Shown piece after piece: positions 35,696-44,119 of a DNA stretch of 64,000 nucleotides (the first letter of the stretch is position 1; the number at the start of each line of letters is the position of its first letter). The translations under genes and the position numbers were made by a program. Below the pieces are notes generated by a model. It was given only the letters and a program-made list of their open reading frames with translations, was not told where the DNA came from and searched no databases. This DNA comes from Planctomycetaceae bacterium (lineage in GTDB: Bacteria > Planctomycetota > Phycisphaerae > UBA1845 > UTPLA1): NCBI GenBank assembly GCA_006969385.1, contig CP030884.1, positions 3,658,001-3,722,000 of the forward strand, written 5' to 3'.

Positions 35696-36532
35696 ATGAA
35701 CATGGATGACTTTAATCAGCCACAGGCGCAAGCTGCCCAATGGCTCCGAACCTCTCAACGAATCGTGGCATTCACGGGAGCAGGCATCAGTGCCGAAAGC
35801 GGCATCCCAACATTTCGTGATAGCGACGGTTTCTGGCGTGAGTTTCCGCCGGAGCAATTCGCTCATTGGCGCGGATTGATCCGCACTGCGTTTACGAACC
35901 CAGTGCGCCTCGCAGCATTCGTACGTGCGGTGATTGAGCCATTGAGTGTCGCGCGTCCTAACGATGGGCATTTGGCCTTACGAAAACTAGAACAACATCG
36001 CAAGTTAATCGTCGTCACGCAAAACATCGATGGATTGCATCAAACAGCCGGTAACGGTTGTGTGCTGGAGGTTCACGGCAGCTTGTCTGAAATTACGAGC
36101 CTGTCCGGTAAGCGGCGGCGAATACTCACAACGGCACAAATCGCCCACATTACCCGACGGCTTCATCGTATTCAGCGGCGGCCGTTTGCGCTTTCACGCC
36201 TGTTGTTGGCGATTCGCCCTATGCTCGGTGCTGGGCTGCGCGGCATGTGGCGACCCAATGTGGTACTCTTTGGCGAAGGTTTGGCTGAGCCGGCATGGAG
36301 CAATGCTGTTACCGCCGTTGAAAATTGCGATTGCCTTTTGACGATCGGCACATCGGGTTTGGTTTATCCTGCAGCGATGTTACCGGCAAAGGCCGAAGCA
36401 TCGGGTGCAAAGGTCATTCATATCGATCCGACCGAGGGCGGCACGGGGTTGTGGCTACGAGGCAACGCTGGCGCCGTGTTACCACCGCTTATTCACGCCG
36501 CCTTTGAGGCGGATATCAATGGAGTGAATTAA
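35696..36532 (+). CDS. Sir2-family NAD-dependent deacylase with an abnormal zinc module
   Basis: 278 residues. NAD-binding motifs are intact: GAGISAESGIPTFR, TQNIDGLHQ with the catalytic His in VHGSL, and WRPNVVLFGE, GTSGLVYPAAMLP, IDPT. Between the catalytic His and WRPN, where the zinc-ribbon with four Cys belongs (about 130-185), there are no cysteines, only an Arg/Leu-rich stretch. The +1 frame of the same DNA does carry cysteines there. Either compensating indels or sequencing errors are likely. ATG at 35696 with taggag upstream. Overlaps btpA-like gene by TAATG. Confidence 0.78.
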   Translation: MNMDDFNQPQAQAAQWLRTSQRIVAFTGAGISAESGIPTFRDSDGFWREFPPEQFAHWRGLIRTAFTNPVRLAAFVRAVIEPLSVARPNDGHLALRKLEQHRKLIVVTQNIDGLHQTAGNGCVLEVHGSLSEITSLSGKRRRILTTAQIAHITRRLHRIQRRPFALSRLLLAIRPMLGAGLRGMWRPNVVLFGEGLAEPAWSNAVTAVENCDCLLTIGTSGLVYPAAMLPAKAEASGAKVIHIDPTEGGTGLWLRGNAGAVLPPLIHAAFEADINGVN

Positions 36533-37353
36533 TGACCGAAAGCAACGGATTGCAATTCTTAAGCCAACTCGAACGACCGGCGCTCGTCGCGATGATTCAC
36601 GTGCAGGCTCTACCGGGCACCCCGCGCGGGGAACTGGGTGTTTCCGAGATTTGTCGCCAAGCCGTCAAGGAAGCGGCGTTGTACGAAGAGGCCGGCGTCG
36701 ATGCCATCGCCATCGAGAACATGCACGACGTGCCGTACCTGCGCCGCGCTGTCGGCCCCGAGATTGTTGCCAGCATGACGGCGGTCGCGCTCGCCGTGCG
36801 CGACGCGACGACGCTGCCACTGGGCGTGCAGATATTGGCCGGTGCAAACCATGCGGCGCTCGCCGTTGCGCAAGCGGCGGGGGCCGAGTTCATTCGTTGC
36901 GAAGGATTCGTGTTTGGGCACGTCGCCGATGAAGGCATGATGGACGAGGCCGACGCGGGGCTGTTGTTGCGCTACCGTCGCGCGATCGGTGCTGAAGACA
37001 TTGCCATTCTGGCGGACATCAAGAAGAAACACGCTGCCCACGCGCTAACGAGCGACGTATCGCTCGGTGAGACGGCCAAAGCCGCGACGTACTTCGGCGC
37101 CGACGGCGTGATCGTTACGGGGAGCGCGACGGGGGCAGCGGCGGCAGTGAGCGATCTGCAAGCTGCCGTTGGTGCGATCGACGAGCCCGTATTCGTTGGC
37201 AGCGGCATTACGGTCGAAAACGTATCAACATTCCCGGAAGCCGACGGGTTGATCGTGGGCAGTTACTTGAAGCGTGACGGCGATTGGCGTGCCGAGCCCG
37301 ATGCGGCGCGGGTGGAGTCGTTGGTTAAGGCAGTAGGGCAGTTGCGGCGGTAA
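36532..37353 (+). CDS. BtpA/SgcQ family protein
   Basis: 273 residues. TIM-barrel protein with MIHVQALPGTP at the start, GVDAIAIENMHDVPYL, LGVQILAGANHAALAVA, FIRCEGFVFG and GLIVGSYLKRDGDW, which together define the BtpA family. In cyanobacteria BtpA is linked to photosystem I biogenesis, but here the role is unknown, since there is no photosynthesis in this context. Its start overlaps the stop of the sirtuin (TAATG), so the two are translated together. Confidence 0.88.
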   Translation: MTESNGLQFLSQLERPALVAMIHVQALPGTPRGELGVSEICRQAVKEAALYEEAGVDAIAIENMHDVPYLRRAVGPEIVASMTAVALAVRDATTLPLGVQILAGANHAALAVAQAAGAEFIRCEGFVFGHVADEGMMDEADAGLLLRYRRAIGAEDIAILADIKKKHAAHALTSDVSLGETAKAATYFGADGVIVTGSATGAAAAVSDLQAAVGAIDEPVFVGSGITVENVSTFPEADGLIVGSYLKRDGDWRAEPDAARVESLVKAVGQLRR

Positions 37354-37398
37354 GGATAATTTGCGTTTAATGCAAAGGAAGCGATACGGCGTGCAGTG

Positions 37399-37656
37399 TT
37401 ACGCCGTAGGCGCTTTGTCTCGCTTACCAAACTCCGGCAACACCAGTAGCAAACTGAACAGCAAGCCCAGCACCATCAACGGCCCGCGTATCACGGACGC
37501 GTCGATGTATAGCGTCAGCCACGCCGTCGCATAAAGCAGTAGCCACATCTTCAGACGCTTTTTCCAATGTTTGTGCACCAAACCACCGATGGTGCCGCAG
37601 AGCAGGGCGGGGATCATGGCCAGCAGCGAGATAATGACGGGGCTCGACAGCAGCAT
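37399..37656 (-). CDS. Small membrane protein
   Basis: 85 residues with two hydrophobic segments (about 5-28 and 38-75, perhaps three helices) and a basic loop (KHWKKRLK) between them. No family recognised. It is convergent with the btpA-like gene (46 bp apart) and divergent from the selenoprotein gene. Confidence 0.6.
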   Translation of the reverse strand: MLLSSPVIISLLAMIPALLCGTIGGLVHKHWKKRLKMWLLLYATAWLTLYIDASVIRGPLMVLGLLFSLLLVLPEFGKRDKAPTA

Positions 37657-37717
37657 GGGGCGTAATATAGCATGACTGTCAAAGCTTGAGAAAGCGATTT
37701 GAAAGACACGAGCCGCA

Positions 37718-37739
37718 ACGCATCACTTAATTGATGCGT
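37718..37739. promoter_or_regulatory. Near-perfect 22-bp palindrome upstream of the selenoprotein gene
   Basis: ACGCATCA, CTTAAT, TGATGCGT: 8-bp arms, and the centre is also nearly symmetric (TTAA). There is no T-run after it, so an operator for a dimeric DNA-binding protein is more likely than a terminator. It is 105 bp before the selenoprotein start and 62 bp before the start of the divergent small membrane gene. Function inferred. Confidence 0.5.
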
Positions 37740-37843
37740 GACGAATTGACCGAAGGCAACGGCAGGATGTGCCGCCCGTCGCCAGATTCGACTCACGCGG
37801 ATTGACATCCACGAGCGTCAAACATCGCAAAGGAGAACCCACG

Positions 37844-38086
37844 ATGAAAATCAGCATCACCTACTGCGTACAATGAAACTACAAACCTCAGGCGACCGGT
37901 CTGGTTGCCGAGTTAGAAGCGAAGTTCGGTGCCGACAAAATCGAGGCCGATCTGATCGAAGGATCGGGCGGTCAGTTCGAGATCGAGCTGGACGGCAAAA
38001 AGATTTACAGCAAGAAAGAGACGGGCTCTTTTCCGCGCTATCAGGAAATCCCGACGAAGATTGAGATGATGGCGGCGGGGATGTAG
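37844..38086 (+). CDS. SelW/Rdx-family selenoprotein with in-frame UGA (Sec) at codon 11
   Basis: 80 residues if TGA at 37874-37876 is read as selenocysteine (U). The start MKISITYCVQUNYKP gives the family redox motif Cys-x-x-Sec near the N-terminus. Downstream are the family landmarks: GLVAELEAKFG helix, GSGGQFEIELDGKKIYSKK, and TGSFPRYQEIP. The family is a thioredoxin-like redox protein (SelW, SelT, SelH group). The start has aaaggag at 37829-37835, 8 nt before ATG. The gene continues in frame to TAG at 38084. The stretch after UGA cannot be explained as chance, as it preserves every conserved block. A SECIS-like hairpin follows the UGA. Missed by gene calling that reads UGA as stop. Confidence 0.9.
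37887..37912 (+). promoter_or_regulatory. Candidate bacterial SECIS element
   Basis: CTC, a bulged A, GGC, GACC, loop GGTCT, GGTT, GCC, GAG: a 10-bp stem with one bulge and a GGUCU loop, beginning 10 nt after the UGA. The loop sits 21 nt downstream of the UGA, in the range known for bacterial elements read by SelB. The E. coli fdhF element also has GGUCU in its apical loop. The hairpin is inside the coding sequence, as bacterial SECIS elements are. Confidence 0.8.
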
Positions 38087-38164
38087 GGAAAGATATCCCT
38101 TTTCGTAAGGCTACTTTTTTCGCCAGGCAAAGAGCCGAGCCAAGCGTCGTACATTATTAATTAG

Positions 38165-38281
38165 TCGTCCCTGAATTAATCATTTTGGCCTTTGTTTATC
38201 TCGTGAATCGGCTGCGCGGTGCGGGTACACTTTGCAAGTAACCCGGCGGATTCGGGTCAAAACCTTGCAATTCAGGGACGA
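38165..38281. repeat. Inverted copy of the IS end around its leader
   Basis: TCGTCCCTGAATT at 38165-38177 (left terminus) is repeated as a perfect inverse, AATTCAGGGACGA, at 38269-38281, just before the transposase start codon at 38287. In a transcript entering from outside, these 13-nt arms would pair and hide the AGGGA ribosome site at 38274-38278. Confidence 0.72.
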
Positions 38282-38286
38282 GTATT

Positions 38287-39615
38287 ATGCAGCCGAAGAA
38301 GCAGGAACGTGGCACGTTCGAGTTGTTTCGATCGCATTTCGATCAACTCCTCAATCCGAATCACGAACTCATCAAGCTGGCCCGCGCCATCGATTGGGAC
38401 CGCTTCGATGTCGCGCTGGCCGAGTGCTTCAGCCCCGACATGGGCGCGCCGGCCAAGGCCACGCGGCTGATGGTCGGACTGCACTATCTCAAATACGCGT
38501 TCGATGAATCGGACGAAGCGCTGGTCGAACGTTGGGTCGAAAACCCTTACTGGCAATACTTTTGCGGCTTCACCCACATGCAGCACGACTGCCCGATCCA
38601 TCCCACCAGCATGACCAAATGGCGCAACCGCGTCGGCGCCGAACGGCTGGAAGCATTGTTGAAGGAAACGATCGACTTGGCGCAACGCGCCGGCTTGGTG
38701 CGACCGAGCGATCTCAGGCGCGTGAACGCCGACACGACCGTGCAAGAAAAAAATATCACGTACCCGACCGACGCGAAGCTACTCTATCGCGCGATCGAGA
38801 AGCTCGGCGCGGCGGCACGAGCGCGCGGTATCGACTTGCGTCAGTCGTACATACGGGTTGGCAAAAAGCTGTCGGTCAAAGCGAGTCGCTACGCCCACGC
38901 GCGTCAGTTCAAACGCATGAAGCGTTGTTTGCGCAAGCTGCGCACCTATGTGGGTCGCCTGATCCGCGACATCAAACGCAAGTCGAACAAACCCGATGCG
39001 GACTTGGAGACGTTATTGCAACGCGCCGAACGCATTCACACGCAACAACCACAAGACAAAAACAAACTTTACAGCCTGCACGAACCCGAGGTGCAATGCA
39101 TCAGCAAAGGCAAAGCGCACCAGCGTTACGAGTTCGGTCAAAAGATCGCGATCGCAACGACCAATCGCGACAATTGGATCGTCGCGGCGCGGTTGTTCGA
39201 AGGCAATCCGTACGACGGTCATACACTCGGCGAGACACTGGCGACGGTGGAACAGGTCACGGGGGTCGCCGTGACGGACGCGTATGTCGACAAAGGCTAT
39301 CGCGGTCACGGTTGTGGTGACGAGGTCACCGTGCACATCGCCGGTCAAAGAAAGAAAAACACGCCACGTTGCGAACGACGCCGTCGCAAACGCCGCAGTG
39401 CAGTCGAACCAAAGATCGGTCATCTCAAAAGTGACAACCGAATGGATCGCTGCTTCCTGGCGGGCCTCGACGGCGATGCCATCAACGCGATTCTCGCCGC
39501 CGCCGGATCGAACCTCCGCAAACTCCTGCGGCGCTTCGCCGCTGCGCTGATCCAATGGCTCAGGCAGAACGTCTTCAACCGAATCGGTCAACGAACCACT
39601 TGCTGTGCTGCATAA
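38287..39615 (+). CDS. IS5-family transposase
   Basis: 442 residues. The N-terminal part (LARAIDWDRFDVAL, MVGLHYLKYAFDESDEALVERWVENPYWQYF) and the DDE catalytic core are typical of this family: first Asp in VNADTTVQEKNI, second in AYVDKGYRGH, final Glu in SAVEPKIGHLKSDNRMDRC. Length is normal and there is no frameshift. ATG at 38287 follows aggga by 8 nt. Confidence 0.9.
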   Translation: MQPKKQERGTFELFRSHFDQLLNPNHELIKLARAIDWDRFDVALAECFSPDMGAPAKATRLMVGLHYLKYAFDESDEALVERWVENPYWQYFCGFTHMQHDCPIHPTSMTKWRNRVGAERLEALLKETIDLAQRAGLVRPSDLRRVNADTTVQEKNITYPTDAKLLYRAIEKLGAAARARGIDLRQSYIRVGKKLSVKASRYAHARQFKRMKRCLRKLRTYVGRLIRDIKRKSNKPDADLETLLQRAERIHTQQPQDKNKLYSLHEPEVQCISKGKAHQRYEFGQKIAIATTNRDNWIVAARLFEGNPYDGHTLGETLATVEQVTGVAVTDAYVDKGYRGHGCGDEVTVHIAGQRKKNTPRCERRRRKRRSAVEPKIGHLKSDNRMDRCFLAGLDGDAINAILAAAGSNLRKLLRRFAAALIQWLRQNVFNRIGQRTTCCAA

Positions 39616-39690
39616 ACAATGGCTTTTTCAGGGTCGACTAATTACTGCGCTTTTAGACGCATCGAAAAGAAGCCGAGCTATTGATGATAT

Positions 39691-39732
39691 CCAGCGAAAG
39701 CCCACAGGTGGCCACCTGTGGGCTTTCGCTGG
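39691..39732. repeat. Perfect 42-bp palindrome
   Basis: ccagcgaaagcccacaggtg then g, followed at once by its exact reverse complement ending at 39732, with no loop. There is no T-tract, so it is not a classic terminator, but it could act as a transcript 3' end in the convergent space between the IS and the ccsA gene. A relative, agcgaaagccca, lies near 51099. I read it as one of the genome's palindromic repeat families. Confidence 0.8.
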
Positions 39733-39805
39733 TTTCGCCGCAGCGTTAAATCCTGTTTTCAAGCGCTAGCCCGATGCATTCCGCTGCACTAGCGAAAGCT
39801 ATTAC

Positions 39806-42800
39806 CTACGCGTAGCTATGCAGCCCCACGATATAGAAGTTCACTACCCACCAGTTAAACTGCATCACGACGAACCCGATCACGCTTAAGACCGCCGTCC
39901 AAAGCGCGCGGCGCTTGGTAACGAAGCGCATGTGAATCAGAATCGCGTAAATGAGCCATGTGTTGAGTGCGAACACCTCTTTCGGGTCCCATCCCCAGGG
40001 CCGCCCCCACGAATAATCCGCCCACACGGCACCCAGCACGATTCCGACAAACAATGCAACCGTGGCCGTGTAGAGCAGCACGCGTTGGCACAAATCGAAG
40101 TCTTTCAATACGCCGGTGATGCTCGTGTCCGTACGCTTGTCGAACTCGTGCGATTCGTAAGGGCTCGTTCCACCACCGCTTCCGGATGCGACGGGTTCAA
40201 TCGGTGCGCCCGCCATTGCCAGTTGCGAATGCATCGCGCCACCGGCCGTCATCCACTTCGGCGTCGCCTTACTCGCGATCACCGCAAATGCAACCAGTGC
40301 CAGCATCTTGCCTGCCGCCACGAATCCGATCATCGCTGCGATGAAGAGCGCCGGGCCAAACTCCTCGAACAATCCGAGGCGGGCGCAAATCAAACACGCC
40401 GCCAGACCGATCTGCGCGCCGATGGTGGCCCGCGCGACAATCGACCCCTTTCGGTATGCCTCCACAAACAGGTAACAATTCGCCACGGCATACGCCAGCG
40501 TAATCACGGCGTAGCTCGCGATGATCAGCACGGTATGAATGCGCAACATGGCGTCATCCAAAATCGGCATCATCGTTTGCAGATCGTTGTTGACCTTATC
40601 GGGAATAACTTCCGGCAGGCTTAGCGCGAAGAAGCCGAGCAAGCCCCCCGCGAATAAGAACACGCGCTTGGGCCAAAACACTTCGAGCAACAACGCCAGC
40701 AGCGTGCCGCAGGCCGTCGAAAAGACAATCGCCTCGTACATATTGGCGACCGGAATGCGATCGAGCACATTCCATCGCATCTGAATATCCCAAATGTGCA
40801 ACGCCAACGCGAGCGTCAGCAACCCCAACCCGCTCAACCGCGCCCAACGATAGTTTGTCGCAAGCGCGAAAATGCCGAGGAAGAACGTAACGATATAAAC
40901 GCCCCAGCTATAACGAATCAGCCCCATGCGGCGATAGTTCAACTCCGCCTCGCGCGTTTCCTTCGACGGGTAAAAGCCCGCCGGCGCGAACGTCGGCAGC
41001 ACCTTGGCGATCTCGGCCACGTGCTTGTTTATCGCTTCGGCATCGCGCTCGCGCCACGCCGTTTTAAGGGCAATCAGCGGCCCCACAAACGCACGGCCTT
41101 GCTCCGCAGTGATGCCCGCCGCGCGCACCTTGCCCGGCTCGGTCAGATCGACCGGCGACAGCCACGGCGTTTCCTTATCCCCATTCGGCACGGGCACGAC
41201 GGTGAATTCATCGCCCATCTTGCTGAAGGTGAACCGTGCCGCGTTCATGCGATTCATCGCCGTGTTTTTGCGCGTTTCAAACTGAATCGAATCGAGTCGG
41301 TTGCGCACTTCGGGCTGGCTTAAGAAGTCGAAGCTCACGCGCCGCTCGCTCAGCATGCGTTGGGCTTCTTCGTCGCTCACTTGAATCGGGTGCTTGGTGA
41401 GGTCTTTGATGATGCCGCGATCTTTAATATAAATGATGTTGCGATCGACGTAGGCATCGGCGTTGAACATGATTTCCAGCGCCGACACGACCGGATCGAG
41501 CCCGAGCAGCGACTCATCGCCGTACATGGTGCGGATCGAACGCCGCGCCCACGAATCGACTGTGGTAAATCGCCAAGCGCGATTGTTCAACATGCCGATG
41601 CGACCGATAGCTTCGATATCGATGTCTTTTTCGATGGCTTTCAGCGCAGCGATCGGATCGTTGTCGGTTGCATCATCTGCAATGAGCGGCGTGCTGCCGA
41701 TGAACAGACTCGTAAGAAAAGCGAGAATCAAACCGGGCGTCGTTGATGTCACGGGCGCTCGTCCTTTCTGCTTGCGAACGTTCTGCTTGCCGCCGCGCTG
41801 ACCGCGATGGCCTTGGTCGGGCAACTTACCGGCGGGTTGTGCCAGCGCCGCCAGATTGCGCTTGCGTCGTTTGATAAGTATCGGCTTTACCGAAAAGGCA
41901 TACGTCATGCCCAAACTGATCAACGTGCACGCGATCAGCATCGTCCAGACGCCGTGCCGATTGCCGACGCCCAGACCCGTCCACGACTTACCATCCTGCG
42001 CGGCCGTGTTTTGGAAGAACGTCCAACCGCCGATGCGAAACGTGTTGTTCAGATACGCGCGGCCTTCGTTCGGACGCATCGTTTGCGGATCGATGTAACG
42101 GAAGTGACTCGTCCACTCGCGCGGTTGCTGACGACCGGGGTAATACTGCGTGTCGAGCCGTTCGAGTCGCATGCGCGTGGGCAGCGCCAGTTCTTCGCGA
42201 CCGAAGACCAACTGAAATTGTTTGCCATTGGGCAGAAAGACCGACGTCGGATCGCGGCCGTTCAAGTCGGAATGCGCACCGTTGTACGCGTTAAACGGAA
42301 TCCAGCGTCGCTCTTCCCATTTGCCATCGACATCGCTGAAGCAAACGCGTACGGCGGCGTTGTTGCGACCGACTTCCATCAAAGACCGTCGATACTTCTC
42401 CGGGATCACGACGGGGCGGCGCACCATTCTGGGGCGCAAGACGTAACTATCGACGTTAAGTGTCACGCCTTCCGCCGCCGCGATCGGCTGGCCGATTTCG
42501 AGTTGCTGCACATTGCGCTGACCACCGGGAGCGGTATGGATTAACAACGGTGCGATGTTCTCGCCGGCAGCGATCACGAACCGGTCAGTGCTTGTGTCGG
42601 TATAACGAATCACAATGTTGTCATCGATCAGATCGCGCTCGGTGCTGATGAGCTTGCCTTCGCGGTCGCGATCTTGATTCAGTTGCGGAAAGCGCTCCAT
42701 CACCGAACGCTCGTATGCTTGTTCGCCGCCTTCGACCCATATCCGCGCGATCGACGTCCGCGCGTTCTCAAAGCCTTGCGTCATCAAAGGCCAATCCGGC

Positions 42801-44119
42801 CGCAACTCGGTCACGCTCAATTTGTAATCGGTGCCGTCGACAGTCACCGTTTGACCTTCTTGCACGTCAAACGTCTGGCGCACGCCCGCGTCTTTGACTT
42901 CGACTTCCAACACGTGTCGCCCATCGACCGAGCGCGTAAGCTGCTCCGGCAAACGCTCGGCATCCCCCAACCATTCGAACGTGACCGAGATACCGTCGGA
43001 ACTGGCCAATTGCGAGCGACTTGGCACTGTGCCGAACAGATAGCCGCTGTGCGCGTGCCCGTCGTGATCGAGCCGCACATCCATCACCGGGGCGAGCATG
43101 TCGCCGCCGGCGACCGGCACGGTTTCAAAATCGCAGTAGGGCAGATAGCCATCGATGCTGACGGTGAAGCCGAGGTCTTTGGCGGCCAAATCGTTGGCGG
43201 CCAACACGTCAAACGGCATGCGCCAATTTTCCAGCCATTCGATCGCATTGGTGCGAAACGACGTTACCAAGTTGCCGTCGATATCCCGCACGGGCTCGTC
43301 TTCGAGCGCTACGAATCGTTCGCGATACAGCGGTAACTCCGGCATCGCCAACGGCAACGGTGGTTCGGAATCATTCGGCCCCGCGAGAATCAGCCCCGTG
43401 GTATTGTTGTGATAAAAGCGATCGACTTCGTTGGCGGGTTCGTAACGGAGTGTGATGTCGTTGGTGATCTTGGCGAATTGCAAAAAGTCTTCGCGTTCGT
43501 TCGCGCTACTCGGATCGCGCGGCATCACAATCTCGGTTTGCTTGCCGTCGGATAGCGTGGCCAGGATCGTTACACGCGCGGCGGTCTCGATGCCATGATG
43601 TTCGACATCGGTGACTTCCAGCCGCACGCGTCCACCCAGCATGGGCATGTTGCGATCCCAGACTTCTCCCTCTTCCGCAACCATCAATCCGATCGTCGCA
43701 TCGTTCCAATCGCGCATGTTTGGGCTCAGACGCGAGTTGGCAATGATGCGCAGCGTCGGCGGGCGTAGCAGAAAATCGCCTTCGATCTTCTTACCAAAAT
43801 ACAACACCGACCCGGCGCAAAGCATCAACAAACCCGCGTGCACCGTCAGCACGCCGAGGTTGATCCAATTTAGGCGAATGCGGCTCACCGTCACGACAGT
43901 TAGGTTTATGCAAAACAGCAGGATCAGCAGGAAGAAGACCCAGTGATTGAAATATTGAAACTCGTTCAACTCGAAGTACTGTCGCGCCTGCGGAATGGCC
44001 GAACCGATCGCGCTGTACACAAAAATCAGCACTAAAAGCCAGATGCCCAGCCAAATGCTGTCGAACATCCTGAACAGTTTGACAAACGGGCGTAACGGTA
44101 GGGGCGTCGTGTCTTTCAT
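39806..44119 (-). CDS. Fused ResB-CcsA system II cytochrome c synthase
   Basis: 1437 residues. Residues 1-140 hold three to four membrane helices of ResB (CcsB) type (WLGIWLLVLIFVYSAIGSAIPQ). A long exported region runs to about 720. A second stretch of exported sequence (about 800-1050) separates it from the CcsA half, which has at least six helices and the WWD haem-handling motif VWADYSWGRPWGWDPKEVF near 1375. Together they deliver haem and attach it to CxxCH apocytochromes. A start at 44119 follows tagga. A predicted signal-like segment (FLTSLFIGSTPLIA) near residue 790 precedes the second exported part. Confidence 0.9.
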   Translation of the reverse strand: MKDTTPLPLRPFVKLFRMFDSIWLGIWLLVLIFVYSAIGSAIPQARQYFELNEFQYFNHWVFFLLILLFCINLTVVTVSRIRLNWINLGVLTVHAGLLMLCAGSVLYFGKKIEGDFLLRPPTLRIIANSRLSPNMRDWNDATIGLMVAEEGEVWDRNMPMLGGRVRLEVTDVEHHGIETAARVTILATLSDGKQTEIVMPRDPSSANEREDFLQFAKITNDITLRYEPANEVDRFYHNNTTGLILAGPNDSEPPLPLAMPELPLYRERFVALEDEPVRDIDGNLVTSFRTNAIEWLENWRMPFDVLAANDLAAKDLGFTVSIDGYLPYCDFETVPVAGGDMLAPVMDVRLDHDGHAHSGYLFGTVPSRSQLASSDGISVTFEWLGDAERLPEQLTRSVDGRHVLEVEVKDAGVRQTFDVQEGQTVTVDGTDYKLSVTELRPDWPLMTQGFENARTSIARIWVEGGEQAYERSVMERFPQLNQDRDREGKLISTERDLIDDNIVIRYTDTSTDRFVIAAGENIAPLLIHTAPGGQRNVQQLEIGQPIAAAEGVTLNVDSYVLRPRMVRRPVVIPEKYRRSLMEVGRNNAAVRVCFSDVDGKWEERRWIPFNAYNGAHSDLNGRDPTSVFLPNGKQFQLVFGREELALPTRMRLERLDTQYYPGRQQPREWTSHFRYIDPQTMRPNEGRAYLNNTFRIGGWTFFQNTAAQDGKSWTGLGVGNRHGVWTMLIACTLISLGMTYAFSVKPILIKRRKRNLAALAQPAGKLPDQGHRGQRGGKQNVRKQKGRAPVTSTTPGLILAFLTSLFIGSTPLIADDATDNDPIAALKAIEKDIDIEAIGRIGMLNNRAWRFTTVDSWARRSIRTMYGDESLLGLDPVVSALEIMFNADAYVDRNIIYIKDRGIIKDLTKHPIQVSDEEAQRMLSERRVSFDFLSQPEVRNRLDSIQFETRKNTAMNRMNAARFTFSKMGDEFTVVPVPNGDKETPWLSPVDLTEPGKVRAAGITAEQGRAFVGPLIALKTAWRERDAEAINKHVAEIAKVLPTFAPAGFYPSKETREAELNYRRMGLIRYSWGVYIVTFFLGIFALATNYRWARLSGLGLLTLALALHIWDIQMRWNVLDRIPVANMYEAIVFSTACGTLLALLLEVFWPKRVFLFAGGLLGFFALSLPEVIPDKVNNDLQTMMPILDDAMLRIHTVLIIASYAVITLAYAVANCYLFVEAYRKGSIVARATIGAQIGLAACLICARLGLFEEFGPALFIAAMIGFVAAGKMLALVAFAVIASKATPKWMTAGGAMHSQLAMAGAPIEPVASGSGGGTSPYESHEFDKRTDTSITGVLKDFDLCQRVLLYTATVALFVGIVLGAVWADYSWGRPWGWDPKEVFALNTWLIYAILIHMRFVTKRRALWTAVLSVIGFVVMQFNWWVVNFYIVGLHSYA

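Larger units (their letters stand above)
38164..39638 (+). mobile_element. IS5-family insertion sequence
   Basis: About 1.47 kb. Terminal inverted repeats GTCGTCCCTGAA (38164-38175) and its inverse at 39627-39638 (one mismatch) bracket a single transposase gene. Both ends are next to TAATTA, so the true boundary and target duplication (TA, TTA or TAATTA) cannot be fixed, because TAATTA is its own inverse. The transposase frame is intact, so the element may be active. It sits 77 bp downstream of the selenoprotein stop codon. Confidence 0.85.

Noticed and set aside
37873..38064. An open frame in another register over the selenoprotein gene
   Set aside because: It shows no family similarity and begins inside the UGA region. 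The SelW frame, with the UGA read as Sec, has the ribosome site and all family landmarks.
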